Origin: Desulfuromonadaceae bacterium
Lineage (GTDB): Bacteria > Desulfobacterota > Desulfuromonadia > Geobacterales > Pseudopelobacteraceae
Assembly (NCBI GenBank): GCA_028686145.1
Contig: JAQUCQ010000088.1
Location: forward strand, 1-10,465
Direction: 5' to 3'
DNA length: 10,465 nucleotides
The translations under genes and the position numbers were made by a program. This document shows positions 1-6,563 of the stretch, piece after piece. Within the stretch, counting starts at the first letter, position 1. Each line of letters begins with the position of its first letter. The notes under the pieces were generated by a model. The model saw only the letters and a program-made list of their open reading frames with translations, was not told the DNA's origin and ran no database searches.

Positions 1-157
1 ACCTGAAGACCTGCCGAAAATATTTGATCCCTATTTCAGCACGAAAGAGATGGGATGTCAGAAGGGAATGGGGCTCGGCCTGTCGCTGTGCCACTCCATC
101 ATCAAACGCCACCACGGCCATATACATGCCGAATCCACCCAGGGCGAAGGGACCTGA
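1..157 (+). CDS. Sensor histidine kinase, C-terminal end (5' partial, apparently prematurely stopped)
   Basis: Only the last 51 codons are visible, reading from base 2. They cover the end of the HATPase_c ATP-binding domain. The F box reads FDPYFSTK, the G2 box reads GMGLGLSLC, and the SIIKRHHGHI helix and strand lead to a final GEGT. Kinases of this type normally continue with a last beta strand of the form xFxIYLP. Here a TGA at 155-157 follows GEGT. The same frame then reads VHIYLPVCHSKE before a second stop at 194-196, so the expected strand is still encoded beyond the first stop. The simplest reading is a recent nonsense change of a sense codon, removing about 13 residues. The family is clear. 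Whether the truncated protein works cannot be judged, and its sensor domains lie outside the window. Confidence 0.85.
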   Translation, partial: PEDLPKIFDPYFSTKEMGCQKGMGLGLSLCHSIIKRHHGHIHAESTQGEGT

Positions 158-196
158 GTCCATATTTACCTGCCCGTATGCCATTCAAAAGAGTGA
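158..196 (+). pseudogene. Detached 3' tail of the histidine kinase frame
   Basis: These 12 sense codons plus a TGA stay in the kinase frame after the stop at 155-157. They encode VHIYLP, which matches the normal last strand of a HATPase_c domain, then a short polar tail. There is no start codon or ribosome site of their own. They are best read as remains of the ancestral, longer kinase end. A sequencing error at the TGA is the other option. Confidence 0.6.
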
Positions 197-296
197 ACGT
201 ATCTGTTTTCCCGCGCGTACCAAGCAATCACGCCACTGCGGTCAACCTAATGATGCATCACATAGCACTATTTTTTCCTGACTTGGACGTTTTTCT

Positions 297-2093
297 ATGC
301 ATCACGGCGGAATTTACGAAGAAGAAATAACCGGCAAAGCCTATGACACCTCCCTGTTGAAGCGTTTTGCACGCTATGTAGCTCCGTACCGGTTATCGGT
401 TATGGTCGTATTGTTTATTCTGCCGCTTGTTGCTGCGTGCAAACTGGCGCAACCCTGGATTATCAAACTCGCCATCGACAACCACATCATCACCGGGAAA
501 CTTGCCGGACTGGAAAATATCGCACTCGCATTTCTTGGCATTCTGCTCGTAGAATCGCTGCTTTCCTTTCTGGAGGTGTACCTGCTACAGTCGGTCGGAC
601 AGCGGGTCATGTCGGATATGCGCTCGGAACTGTACCGTCACGTCATGCATCTGCCGGTTTCATGGTTTGACCGCGTACCGACCGGAAGCGTCGTCACTCG
701 TCTGACCAGTGACATAGAGGTACTTGGCGAAATGTTTGCATCGGGTATTATCACCATCATCGGCGATATCCTGCTATTGTTTGGAATCATCTCCGTAATG
801 CTCTGGATGAACCTGAAACTGTCGCTCGTAACCTTTTCCGTCCTCCCTGTTCTACTGTATGTTGCCTATACCTTCCGGCGCCGCATGAGAAAATCCTTCC
901 GGGAAGTTCGTGCCCGTCTGGGAAATATGAATGCCTTCCTCAATGAATGCATCTCCGGTATCAGCATCATCCAAATCTTCAACCGGGAACGGGATGAGGA
1001 ACGGCGCTTCAGCCAGCTCAACGCATCCTATCGCGACGCCAATATACCGGTCATCTTCTGGGATGCGTCTTTATATGCGATGGTTGAGGCACTCTCATCA
1101 ATTGCTGTCGCGCTGATCATCTGGTACGGCGGTGGTGAGATTATGGCGGGATTTTTGACCTTCGGCGTGCTGGTGGCATTCATCCAGTATATCGAAAAGT
1201 TTTTCACGCCGATTCGCGATCTATCAGCAAAATATTCGGTCATGCAGGGGGCAATGGCAGCACTGGAGAGAATTTTTGCCCTGCTGGACACGCCCGGGGC
1301 AGATCAAAAATCACCCCTGCCCCCCTGTGACAAAGGGGGGTGCCCGACAGGACGAGGGGATTTGCTCCCACTCATCGAGTTCCGTGATGTATCTTTTTCC
1401 TACCAGAGCGGTAACGACATACTGAGCGGCTTCAACCTTACGGTCCACCGCGGCGAGCGGATTGCCATCGTAGGCGAAAGCGGCGGCGGCAAAACCACCA
1501 TAACCCGTTTACTTACACGCTTGTATGACATCGAGCGCGGCAGCATTTTTCTGCAGGGGACCGACATTCGAGAGTTCGATGTCAAACAGATACGCCGCCG
1601 GATCGGTGTCGTACTACAAGACCCCTGTCTTTTTGCCGGGACCATCGAATTTAATATTTGCCTGGGAGATGAACTGGCTCGGCAACGCGTTCGTCAGGCA
1701 GCTGCTGCGGTCGGAGCTGACCGCTTTATCGACCGACTGCCGCACGGTTATGAGGAAGAGGTCCGGGAACGGGGGAGTAATTTTTCTGTCGGAGAAAAGC
1801 AACTAATCTCTTTTGCCCGTGCCGTCGCCTTCGATCCGGAAATACTCGTGCTGGATGAGGCTACCGCCAGCATCGACAGCACTTCAGAGCAGATGATCCA
1901 GGCGGGGATAAAGGGATTGATGGAAGGACGCACTTCGCTGGTTATCGCCCATCGCCTCTCCACCATTCATGATGCAGACCGAATCATCACAATTCAGCAT
2001 GGAGTCAAGATTGAAGAGGGTACGCACGAAGAGTTGCTGCGCTCGGGCGGCATATATTCCAGGTTGCACCACCTGCAGTTCGGTGAGATGTAA
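297..2093 (+). CDS. ABC exporter half-transporter (fused membrane and ATPase domains, MsbA/YheH-like)
   Basis: This 598-residue protein has the exporter layout: an ABC transmembrane domain with about six helices over residues 25-325, then an ATPase domain from about 362. Walker A is GESGGGKTT at 393-401. The Q loop is LQDP. The signature reads FSVGEKQ (496-502), a variant of LSGGQ. Walker B is EILVLDEAT with D520 and E521, and the switch histidine is H552 in IAHRLS. It should act as a dimer in the inner membrane and export a lipid, drug or peptide; the substrate cannot be told. An in-frame stop at 279-281 makes the ATG at 297 the first possible ATG. Its ribosome site is weak (TTGGACG), but the MHHGGIYEEE opening fits this subfamily. 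The oddity is a low-complexity linker at residues 338-358 made by a dispersed repeat (see 1307-1369). No partner subunit is adjacent. Confidence 0.92.
   Translation: MHHGGIYEEEITGKAYDTSLLKRFARYVAPYRLSVMVVLFILPLVAACKLAQPWIIKLAIDNHIITGKLAGLENIALAFLGILLVESLLSFLEVYLLQSVGQRVMSDMRSELYRHVMHLPVSWFDRVPTGSVVTRLTSDIEVLGEMFASGIITIIGDILLLFGIISVMLWMNLKLSLVTFSVLPVLLYVAYTFRRRMRKSFREVRARLGNMNAFLNECISGISIIQIFNRERDEERRFSQLNASYRDANIPVIFWDASLYAMVEALSSIAVALIIWYGGGEIMAGFLTFGVLVAFIQYIEKFFTPIRDLSAKYSVMQGAMAALERIFALLDTPGADQKSPLPPCDKGGCPTGRGDLLPLIEFRDVSFSYQSGNDILSGFNLTVHRGERIAIVGESGGGKTTITRLLTRLYDIERGSIFLQGTDIREFDVKQIRRRIGVVLQDPCLFAGTIEFNICLGDELARQRVRQAAAAVGADRFIDRLPHGYEEEVRERGSNFSVGEKQLISFARAVAFDPEILVLDEATASIDSTSEQMIQAGIKGLMEGRTSLVIAHRLSTIHDADRIITIQHGVKIEEGTHEELLRSGGIYSRLHHLQFGEM
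1307..1369 (+). repeat. Dispersed C-rich/G-rich palindromic repeat inserted in frame in the ABC transporter linker
   Basis: A C-rich arm (AAATCACCCCTGCCCCCC) is followed by a short spacer and G-rich arms (AAAGGGGGG, then GAGGGGATTT). This gives nested imperfect inverted repeats: the CCCCCC/GGGGGG pair around TGTGACAAA, and the outer AAATC-CCCT against AGGGGATTT. The reading frame stays open and gives KSPLPPCDKGG followed by CPTGRGDLL. Similar KSPLPPFDKGG-type peptides recur in Geobacter and other genomes as translations of a dispersed repeat; this is recalled, not searched here. The insertion falls exactly in the flexible linker between the two domains, where extra residues would be tolerated. 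Confidence 0.7.
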
Positions 2094-2174
2094 ACACAAT
2101 CCTGAAGCAACTGATATTGCATCTGCCATAAGAACCTGATACCTTATTTTAAACTACGTTTCAGGAGTTCCCCC

Positions 2175-2963
2175 ATGTGCACAACCTGCGGATGTTCCAC
2201 ACCAGACCATCATCACGATCACGATCACGATCACGACAGTGATCACGGTCATTCACATTCACACTCCCATGGAGACAAACATTCTCACAAGCATGGCCCA
2301 GAGTCCGGAGCACGGACGACCATTGCCATTGAAGAAGATATCCTGGGTAAAAACAACCGCCTGGCAGGCTTTAATCGTGCCATGTTCAAAGAAAAGGGAA
2401 TTTTCGTCCTGAATCTGGTAAGTTCGCCCGGCTCCGGCAAGACGACTCTGCTGGAACGGACATTGCGGGATCTGTCTCACCAGTTGCGTTTCGCTGTTAT
2501 TGAGGGTGACCAGCAGACCGACAACGATGCCCGGCGCATTGCCGCCACCGGCATTCCGGTGCGCCAGATCAACACCGGCGCCGGATGTCACCTGGATGCC
2601 CACATGATCATGCACGGCACCGATAATTTTGATCTGGACCATTTGGACGTACTGCTGATCGAAAACGTCGGTAACCTTGTCTGTCCCGCAGCCTTTGACC
2701 TCGGAGAGCACCACAAGGTTGTTGTGCTTTCCGTCACCGAAGGGGAGGACAAACCGCTTAAATACCCGCAGATGTTCCATAACTCTACTGTCATGCTGCT
2801 CAATAAGACCGACCTGTTGCCACATCTCGATTTTGATATTGAGAAATGCAAGGAATATGCACGACGCGTAAGCCCCGGCATTACCATCTTCGAAGTATCC
2901 GCCCGGAACGGCGAAGGCATGGAGGCTTGGTACCAGTGGTTGAGCACCGGGACGCAGCGCTGA
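2175..2963 (+). CDS. hypB: HypB, hydrogenase nickel-insertion GTPase
   Basis: HypB uses GTP hydrolysis to help deliver nickel to the [NiFe]-hydrogenase large subunit, usually with HypA, in the cytoplasm. The 262-residue protein starts with the high-affinity nickel motif CTTCGC (residues 2-7). A histidine-rich stretch follows, with 14 His between residues 12 and 40, of the type that stores nickel in some HypB proteins. The GTPase core has the P-loop SSPGSGKTT (83-91), then EGDQQTDNDARR, the metal-site segment GAGCHLDAH, ENVGNLVCP with the second metal cysteine, and the base-specificity motif NKTD. A CAGGAG ribosome site lies 7 nt before the ATG. It opens the hyp cluster and overlaps the start of hypF. 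No hypA lies upstream; the preceding gene is an ABC transporter 81 nt away. No convincing promoter was seen in that gap. Confidence 0.97.
   Translation: MCTTCGCSTPDHHHDHDHDHDSDHGHSHSHSHGDKHSHKHGPESGARTTIAIEEDILGKNNRLAGFNRAMFKEKGIFVLNLVSSPGSGKTTLLERTLRDLSHQLRFAVIEGDQQTDNDARRIAATGIPVRQINTGAGCHLDAHMIMHGTDNFDLDHLDVLLIENVGNLVCPAAFDLGEHHKVVVLSVTEGEDKPLKYPQMFHNSTVMLLNKTDLLPHLDFDIEKCKEYARRVSPGITIFEVSARNGEGMEAWYQWLSTGTQR
2214..2237 (+). repeat. CACGAT hexanucleotide tandem repeat coding for His-Asp in HypB
   Basis: Three perfect copies of CACGAT plus one ending in C encode alternating His-Asp at residues 14-21. Other His codons continue downstream. Such a repeat can gain or lose units by replication slippage without shifting the frame, which would change the number of nickel-binding residues. 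Confidence 0.8.
2921..2925 (+). promoter_or_regulatory. Ribosome binding site deciding the hypF start
   Basis: GGAGG lies inside the end of hypB, 10 nt before a GTG at 2936 in the hypF frame. It is the only strong Shine-Dalgarno sequence near the start of the HypF homology, so it supports the GTG start. Confidence 0.6.
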
Positions 2964-5239
2964 TTTACCGGCGGAAGTACGCGATTCAAGGTATCGTGCA
3001 GGGAGTCGGTTTTCGCCCGTTTGTGTACCGCCTGGCACTTGAACAGGATGTGACCGGCTGGGTGCGTAACACGCCAGCCGGTGTCGAAATTGAGTGTCAG
3101 GGGTCATCTGCCCGGCTCGATGCTTTCGAAGCCGCGCTCCTGACGGACCTCCCTCCTTTGGCAGTCATAACAGCGTATGCCCGCACAGATATCCCCGTCA
3201 ACGACGATCATTCATTTACGATACTCCCGAGCGGCACCGGCATGGCTGACATCCAGATTGCACCCGATACCGCACTCTGTTCCGACTGCCTGCGTGAGCT
3301 GTTTGATCCGAACAACCGGCGCTACCGCTATCCGTTCACAACCTGTACCAATTGCGGTCCTCGCTACAGTATTATCACCGGCATCCCTTATGACCGCCCA
3401 AAAACAACCATGGCCGCTTTCCCGCTGTGCCCTGACTGTCAGCACGAATACCGCAACCCGCTCGACCGGCGCTTCCATGCCCAGCCGATCGCCTGCCATG
3501 CATGCGGACCTCAGGTGCGCCTCATCGCCTGTTCTGGTGAGCATATCGCCAACCGTGACGAGGCGATCAGGCAAGCCGTGGAACAGCTTAAAAACGGCGC
3601 AATCCTTGCTGTCAAAGGAATCAGCGGCTATCATCTGGCAGTTGATGCAAGCAACCAGGATGCAGTGCGGAGATTGCGGGAACGCAAGAAGCGTGATGAA
3701 AAGCCCTTTGCCGTTATGGTGCCATCTGTTGAAGCAGCCCGTACCTTGACGCTGATGAGTAAAATGGAAGAGCGGCTCTTATGCTCACCGGAAGCGCCGA
3801 TCATTATTGTCAGAAAACGACCCGACACCGGACTGGCTCCACTGGTTGCTCCAAATAACGGCTGGCTCGGTCTGATGCTGCCCTATGCACCGCTGCACCA
3901 TCTGCTTATCCGGGGCAACTTTCCGGCGCTTGTGATGACCAGCGGTAACATTTCCGATGAACCGGTGGCCTTTGAAGACCATGAGGCGCTGCAGCGCCTT
4001 GCCGGCATTGCCGATTTTTTTCTGCTCCATAACCGGCCGATTCATATTCGCAGTGATGACTCGGTGATGCGCGTTTTCCAGGAAAGGCCGCTTTTTTACC
4101 GCCGCGCACGGGGCTATGCTCCGCGGGCAGTCACACTCCCCTTCACAGTACCGCCGCTGCTGGCGGCAGGAGCCGAGCTGAAGAGCGCCGTCTGCCTGGC
4201 AGATGGCAATCGTGCCGTCCTCAGCCAGCATATCGGCGATCTCCAGAACCAGAGCACCTTCGATTCGTTCAGCCATACGATCACGCATTTATCCTCGATC
4301 CTGGCAATCAAGCCGGAACTCGTCGCCTGTGACCTGCACCCCGATTATCTCTCATCACGTTTTGCCGAAAATTCCGGGCTGCCGCTGGTACACGTGCAAC
4401 ACCATCACGCCCATCTGGCCTCCTGCATGGCAGAAAACGGCCTTGACGACGACGTGATCGGGATCATATTCGACGGCACCGGTTATGGAACTGATAGTAC
4501 GGTCTGGGGCGGTGAATTCCTGGTAGGTGGCTATCACAGCTATCGCCGTGCCGGGCATTTCCGCCCAGTGCACTTGCCCGGTGGAGATATGGCGGTACGC
4601 GAGCCGTGGCGCATGGCCATCGCATACCTGTATCAGGCGCTTGGAGAAGCTGCCTTTACAATCGACCACCCGGTCACCAGGATCCTCCCGGAACAGGATC
4701 GGGCGCTTTTTGCCCAAATGCTACGACGTGGAATTAACTCCCCCCTCGCCTCCAGTTGTGGACGGCTATTTGATGCCGTAGCAGCACTGTTGAATTTACG
4801 ACATAGTGTGTCGTATGACGGCCAGGGAGCAATTGAGCTTGAAGCAGTGGCAGAGACGGCTGAAAAGGACATGGCGAGGAGTTATTGCTACGACGTCGTA
4901 TTTCACCAGGAAGCACCTGTTCAGTTGGACTTTTCTCCGATGGTTATCGGGATTCTGGCCGATATTGATGACGGCATCAAAATTCCTGCCATTGCATACC
5001 GCTTCCACAATACTGTTGTGTCTGCTGCAACAGAGATGTGTCTGCACATCTCCGCCTCAACCGGCCTTGATCGGGTTATTCTCTCAGGCGGCGTTTTTCA
5101 GAATCGCCTTTTGAGTGAAATGGTATATACTTCGCTGAACCAAAAAGGGCTGAAGGTTTTCACCCATCGGCTGGTGCCGCCCAATGACGGTGGCATCGCC
5201 TTGGGACAAATTGCAATCGCAGGAAGGAGAATAAGCTGA
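2936..5239 (+). CDS. hypF: HypF, carbamoyltransferase for hydrogenase cyanide-ligand synthesis
   Basis: HypF converts carbamoyl phosphate and ATP to a carbamoyl-adenylate and passes the carbamoyl group to the C-terminal cysteine of HypE, which turns it into the cyanide ligand of the hydrogenase iron. From the GTG at 2936 it has 767 residues, close to the usual 750-770. The order is: acylphosphatase domain with VQGVGFRPF (R27 catalytic) and VRNTPAGV; a zinc region with four CxxC pairs from C115 to C190; a YrdC-like nucleotide domain (about 205-385); and a Kae1-like domain with HHHAH (489-493), FDGTGYGTD, SGGVFQNR and PPNDGGIALGQ. The open frame extends up to an ATG at 2846, but that would add 30 residues without homology, coded inside hypB. 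The chosen start gives a 28-nt overlap with hypB, suggesting coupled translation. All catalytic motifs look intact. Confidence 0.95.
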   Translation: MVEHRDAALIYRRKYAIQGIVQGVGFRPFVYRLALEQDVTGWVRNTPAGVEIECQGSSARLDAFEAALLTDLPPLAVITAYARTDIPVNDDHSFTILPSGTGMADIQIAPDTALCSDCLRELFDPNNRRYRYPFTTCTNCGPRYSIITGIPYDRPKTTMAAFPLCPDCQHEYRNPLDRRFHAQPIACHACGPQVRLIACSGEHIANRDEAIRQAVEQLKNGAILAVKGISGYHLAVDASNQDAVRRLRERKKRDEKPFAVMVPSVEAARTLTLMSKMEERLLCSPEAPIIIVRKRPDTGLAPLVAPNNGWLGLMLPYAPLHHLLIRGNFPALVMTSGNISDEPVAFEDHEALQRLAGIADFFLLHNRPIHIRSDDSVMRVFQERPLFYRRARGYAPRAVTLPFTVPPLLAAGAELKSAVCLADGNRAVLSQHIGDLQNQSTFDSFSHTITHLSSILAIKPELVACDLHPDYLSSRFAENSGLPLVHVQHHHAHLASCMAENGLDDDVIGIIFDGTGYGTDSTVWGGEFLVGGYHSYRRAGHFRPVHLPGGDMAVREPWRMAIAYLYQALGEAAFTIDHPVTRILPEQDRALFAQMLRRGINSPLASSCGRLFDAVAALLNLRHSVSYDGQGAIELEAVAETAEKDMARSYCYDVVFHQEAPVQLDFSPMVIGILADIDDGIKIPAIAYRFHNTVVSAATEMCLHISASTGLDRVILSGGVFQNRLLSEMVYTSLNQKGLKVFTHRLVPPNDGGIALGQIAIAGRRIS

Positions 5240-5240
5240 T

Positions 5241-5471
5241 ATGTGTCTTGGCGTCCCGATGAAAATTATTCGTAAAGATGGCAACGAGATTGTTGCCGAA
5301 GTTGATGGTGTGCAAAAGGAAGCCAGTGTCATGCTGCTGGGTGAAGACGTGGCGGTTGGAGACTATGTTATTATTCATGCCGGTTTTGCAATTTCAAAAC
5401 TGGATGAGCAGTATGCCGAAGAGACCCTGAGTTTGATGAGAGAAGTTTTTTCAGATGAGGATATGGCATGA
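5241..5471 (+). CDS. hypC: HypC, hydrogenase maturation chaperone
   Basis: HypC is a small chaperone that, with HypD, carries the Fe(CN)2CO unit and hands it to the hydrogenase large-subunit precursor. The 76-residue protein begins MCLGVPMKI. Its Cys2, exposed once Met1 is removed, is the essential iron/large-subunit contact residue of the family. The HAGFAI segment and a C-terminal acidic helix are also typical, as is the length. The ATG follows the hypF stop by one base and has GGAAGGAG about 12 nt upstream. The stop overlaps the start of hypD in an ATGA arrangement, as expected for two proteins that form a complex. HybG-like paralogues have the same signature, so hypC is the family name rather than proof of which hydrogenase it serves. 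Confidence 0.95.
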   Translation: MCLGVPMKIIRKDGNEIVAEVDGVQKEASVMLLGEDVAVGDYVIIHAGFAISKLDEQYAEETLSLMREVFSDEDMA

Positions 5472-6559
5472 AGTTTCAGGACGAATTCAGGGACCGGGGG
5501 TTGGTCCAGAACATGGCGGCTACTATCCACCGTCTGGCTGAACGTTTAACGTCTCCGGTCAATTTCATGGAGGTCTGCGGCACCCATACCATGTCGATTT
5601 ACCAGTATGGTATCCGTTCCCTGCTCCCGGAAAACGTCCGGTTGGTCTCCGGCCCCGGCTGCCCGGTCTGTGTCACCCCGATCGGCTATATCGACAAGGC
5701 ACTGGCCTGTGCTGACAACCCACACAATATTGTCGCCACCTTTGGCGATATGCTGCGCGTTCCCGGCAGCCACTCATCGCTGATGGAAAAACGAGCCAGC
5801 GGCGCTGATATCCGTATTGTTTACTCACCGCTTGATGCCGTTACACTCGCACAAAACAACCCGGAACGTCGGGTGGTGTTTTTGGGAGTCGGATTCGAGA
5901 CCACGGCACCAACAATCGCAGTCAGCATTCTCGAAGCTGCCCGTCTGCAGGTAAAAAACTACTGCGTCCTGGCAGCACATAAGACCATGCCGGTTCCGAT
6001 GGAGATTCTGAGCGCTGATCCGGAGCTAAACCTTACGGGATACCTCTGCCCTGCTCATGTCAGTACTATTATTGGCGGATCAGCATATAAACCGCTGGCC
6101 GAGAAGCACCACATTCCTTGCGTAGTGACCGGATTTGAACCGGCGGACGTCATGCAGGGAATAGAAATGCTCCTGGCCCAGACTTTGCGCGGCGAAAGCA
6201 AGGTAGAAATCCAGTACAGCCGTGCTGTTTCCTGGGAAGGAAACTCAAAAGCACGTGCAATTCTTCACCAACTTTTTGAACCATGTGATGCCGCTTGGCG
6301 CGGCCTTGGTGTTCTGCCCGACAGCGGCTTGGAAATCAGGGCTGAATACGCAGACTTTGATGCCGATCGGGTTCTAACGCTGAATGTTCCTGAAGCGGTC
6401 GAAAATCCGGCTTGCCTCTGCGGTGAAGTACTGAAAGGAAAGCTGACACCTTTCGACTGTCCGCTTTTTGCCACTCTGTGCACACCTGAATCACCGGTCG
6501 GCGCCTGCATGGTATCCAGTGAAGGTACTTGCGCGGCGGCATATAAATACGGGAGGTAA
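5468..6559 (+). CDS. hypD: HypD, iron-sulfur scaffold for the Fe(CN)2CO cofactor
   Basis: HypD contains a [4Fe-4S] cluster and, with HypC and HypE, builds the diatomic ligands on the hydrogenase iron. At 363 residues it has the normal length. Key cysteines are present: C37 in MEVCGTHT, and C65 and C68 in SGPGCPVC, matching the essential positions of E. coli HypD with an offset of four. FGDMLRVPGS, GFETTAPT, AAHKTMP and CPAHVSTIIGG follow. The cluster-binding C-terminus carries Cys at 316, 318, 331, 338, 347 and 355, ending in GACMVSSEGTCAAAYKYG. The ATG overlaps the hypC stop by 4 nt. hypE, the usual next gene, is absent here. Instead a membrane globin gene begins 4 nt after the stop, and its ribosome site overlaps the last codons of hypD. 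Confidence 0.97.
   Translation: MKFQDEFRDRGLVQNMAATIHRLAERLTSPVNFMEVCGTHTMSIYQYGIRSLLPENVRLVSGPGCPVCVTPIGYIDKALACADNPHNIVATFGDMLRVPGSHSSLMEKRASGADIRIVYSPLDAVTLAQNNPERRVVFLGVGFETTAPTIAVSILEAARLQVKNYCVLAAHKTMPVPMEILSADPELNLTGYLCPAHVSTIIGGSAYKPLAEKHHIPCVVTGFEPADVMQGIEMLLAQTLRGESKVEIQYSRAVSWEGNSKARAILHQLFEPCDAAWRGLGVLPDSGLEIRAEYADFDADRVLTLNVPEAVENPACLCGEVLKGKLTPFDCPLFATLCTPESPVGACMVSSEGTCAAAYKYGR
6551..6556 (+). promoter_or_regulatory. Ribosome binding site of the globin-coupled sensor
   Basis: GGGAGG sits 7 nt before the ATG at 6564 and overlaps the final codons of hypD. It fixes the start at 6564 rather than at an in-frame ATG at 6468, which lies inside hypD and would add 32 residues unrelated to globins. 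Confidence 0.75.
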
Positions 6560-6563
6560 CATC

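Noticed and set aside
155..157. TGA in the kinase frame as a selenocysteine codon
   Set aside because: Histidine kinases have no conserved cysteine or selenocysteine there, and no clear SECIS-like hairpin was seen right after it. A nonsense change is simpler.
253..305. ATGCATCAC repeated at 253-261 and 297-305, the first within the palindrome TGATGCATCA (251-260), as an operator near the ABC transporter start
   Set aside because: The second copy is the start codon plus His codons of the transporter. A 9-bp match and a 10-bp palindrome are weak evidence without a known regulator.
2094..2174. Sigma-54 or housekeeping promoter upstream of hypB
   Set aside because: No TGGCAC-N5-TTGC element was found, and the possible TTGCAT/TACCTT pair matches the -10 consensus poorly.
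2208..2300. CRISPR-like or satellite array from the repeated CAC/GAT units
   Set aside because: The units are 6 bp without spacers and lie in frame in hypB, coding for its histidine-rich region.
2259..3107. Long open frame (282 codons) on the minus strand opposite hypB and the start of hypF
   Set aside because: It has no recognisable motif or family pattern and lies opposite a clear hypB. Its length is explained by the codon bias of the real genes on the plus strand.
3177..3749. 190-codon plus-strand frame inside hypF
   Set aside because: It overlaps the zinc-finger and YrdC-like parts of HypF in another frame, and the translation is low-complexity with no domain signature.
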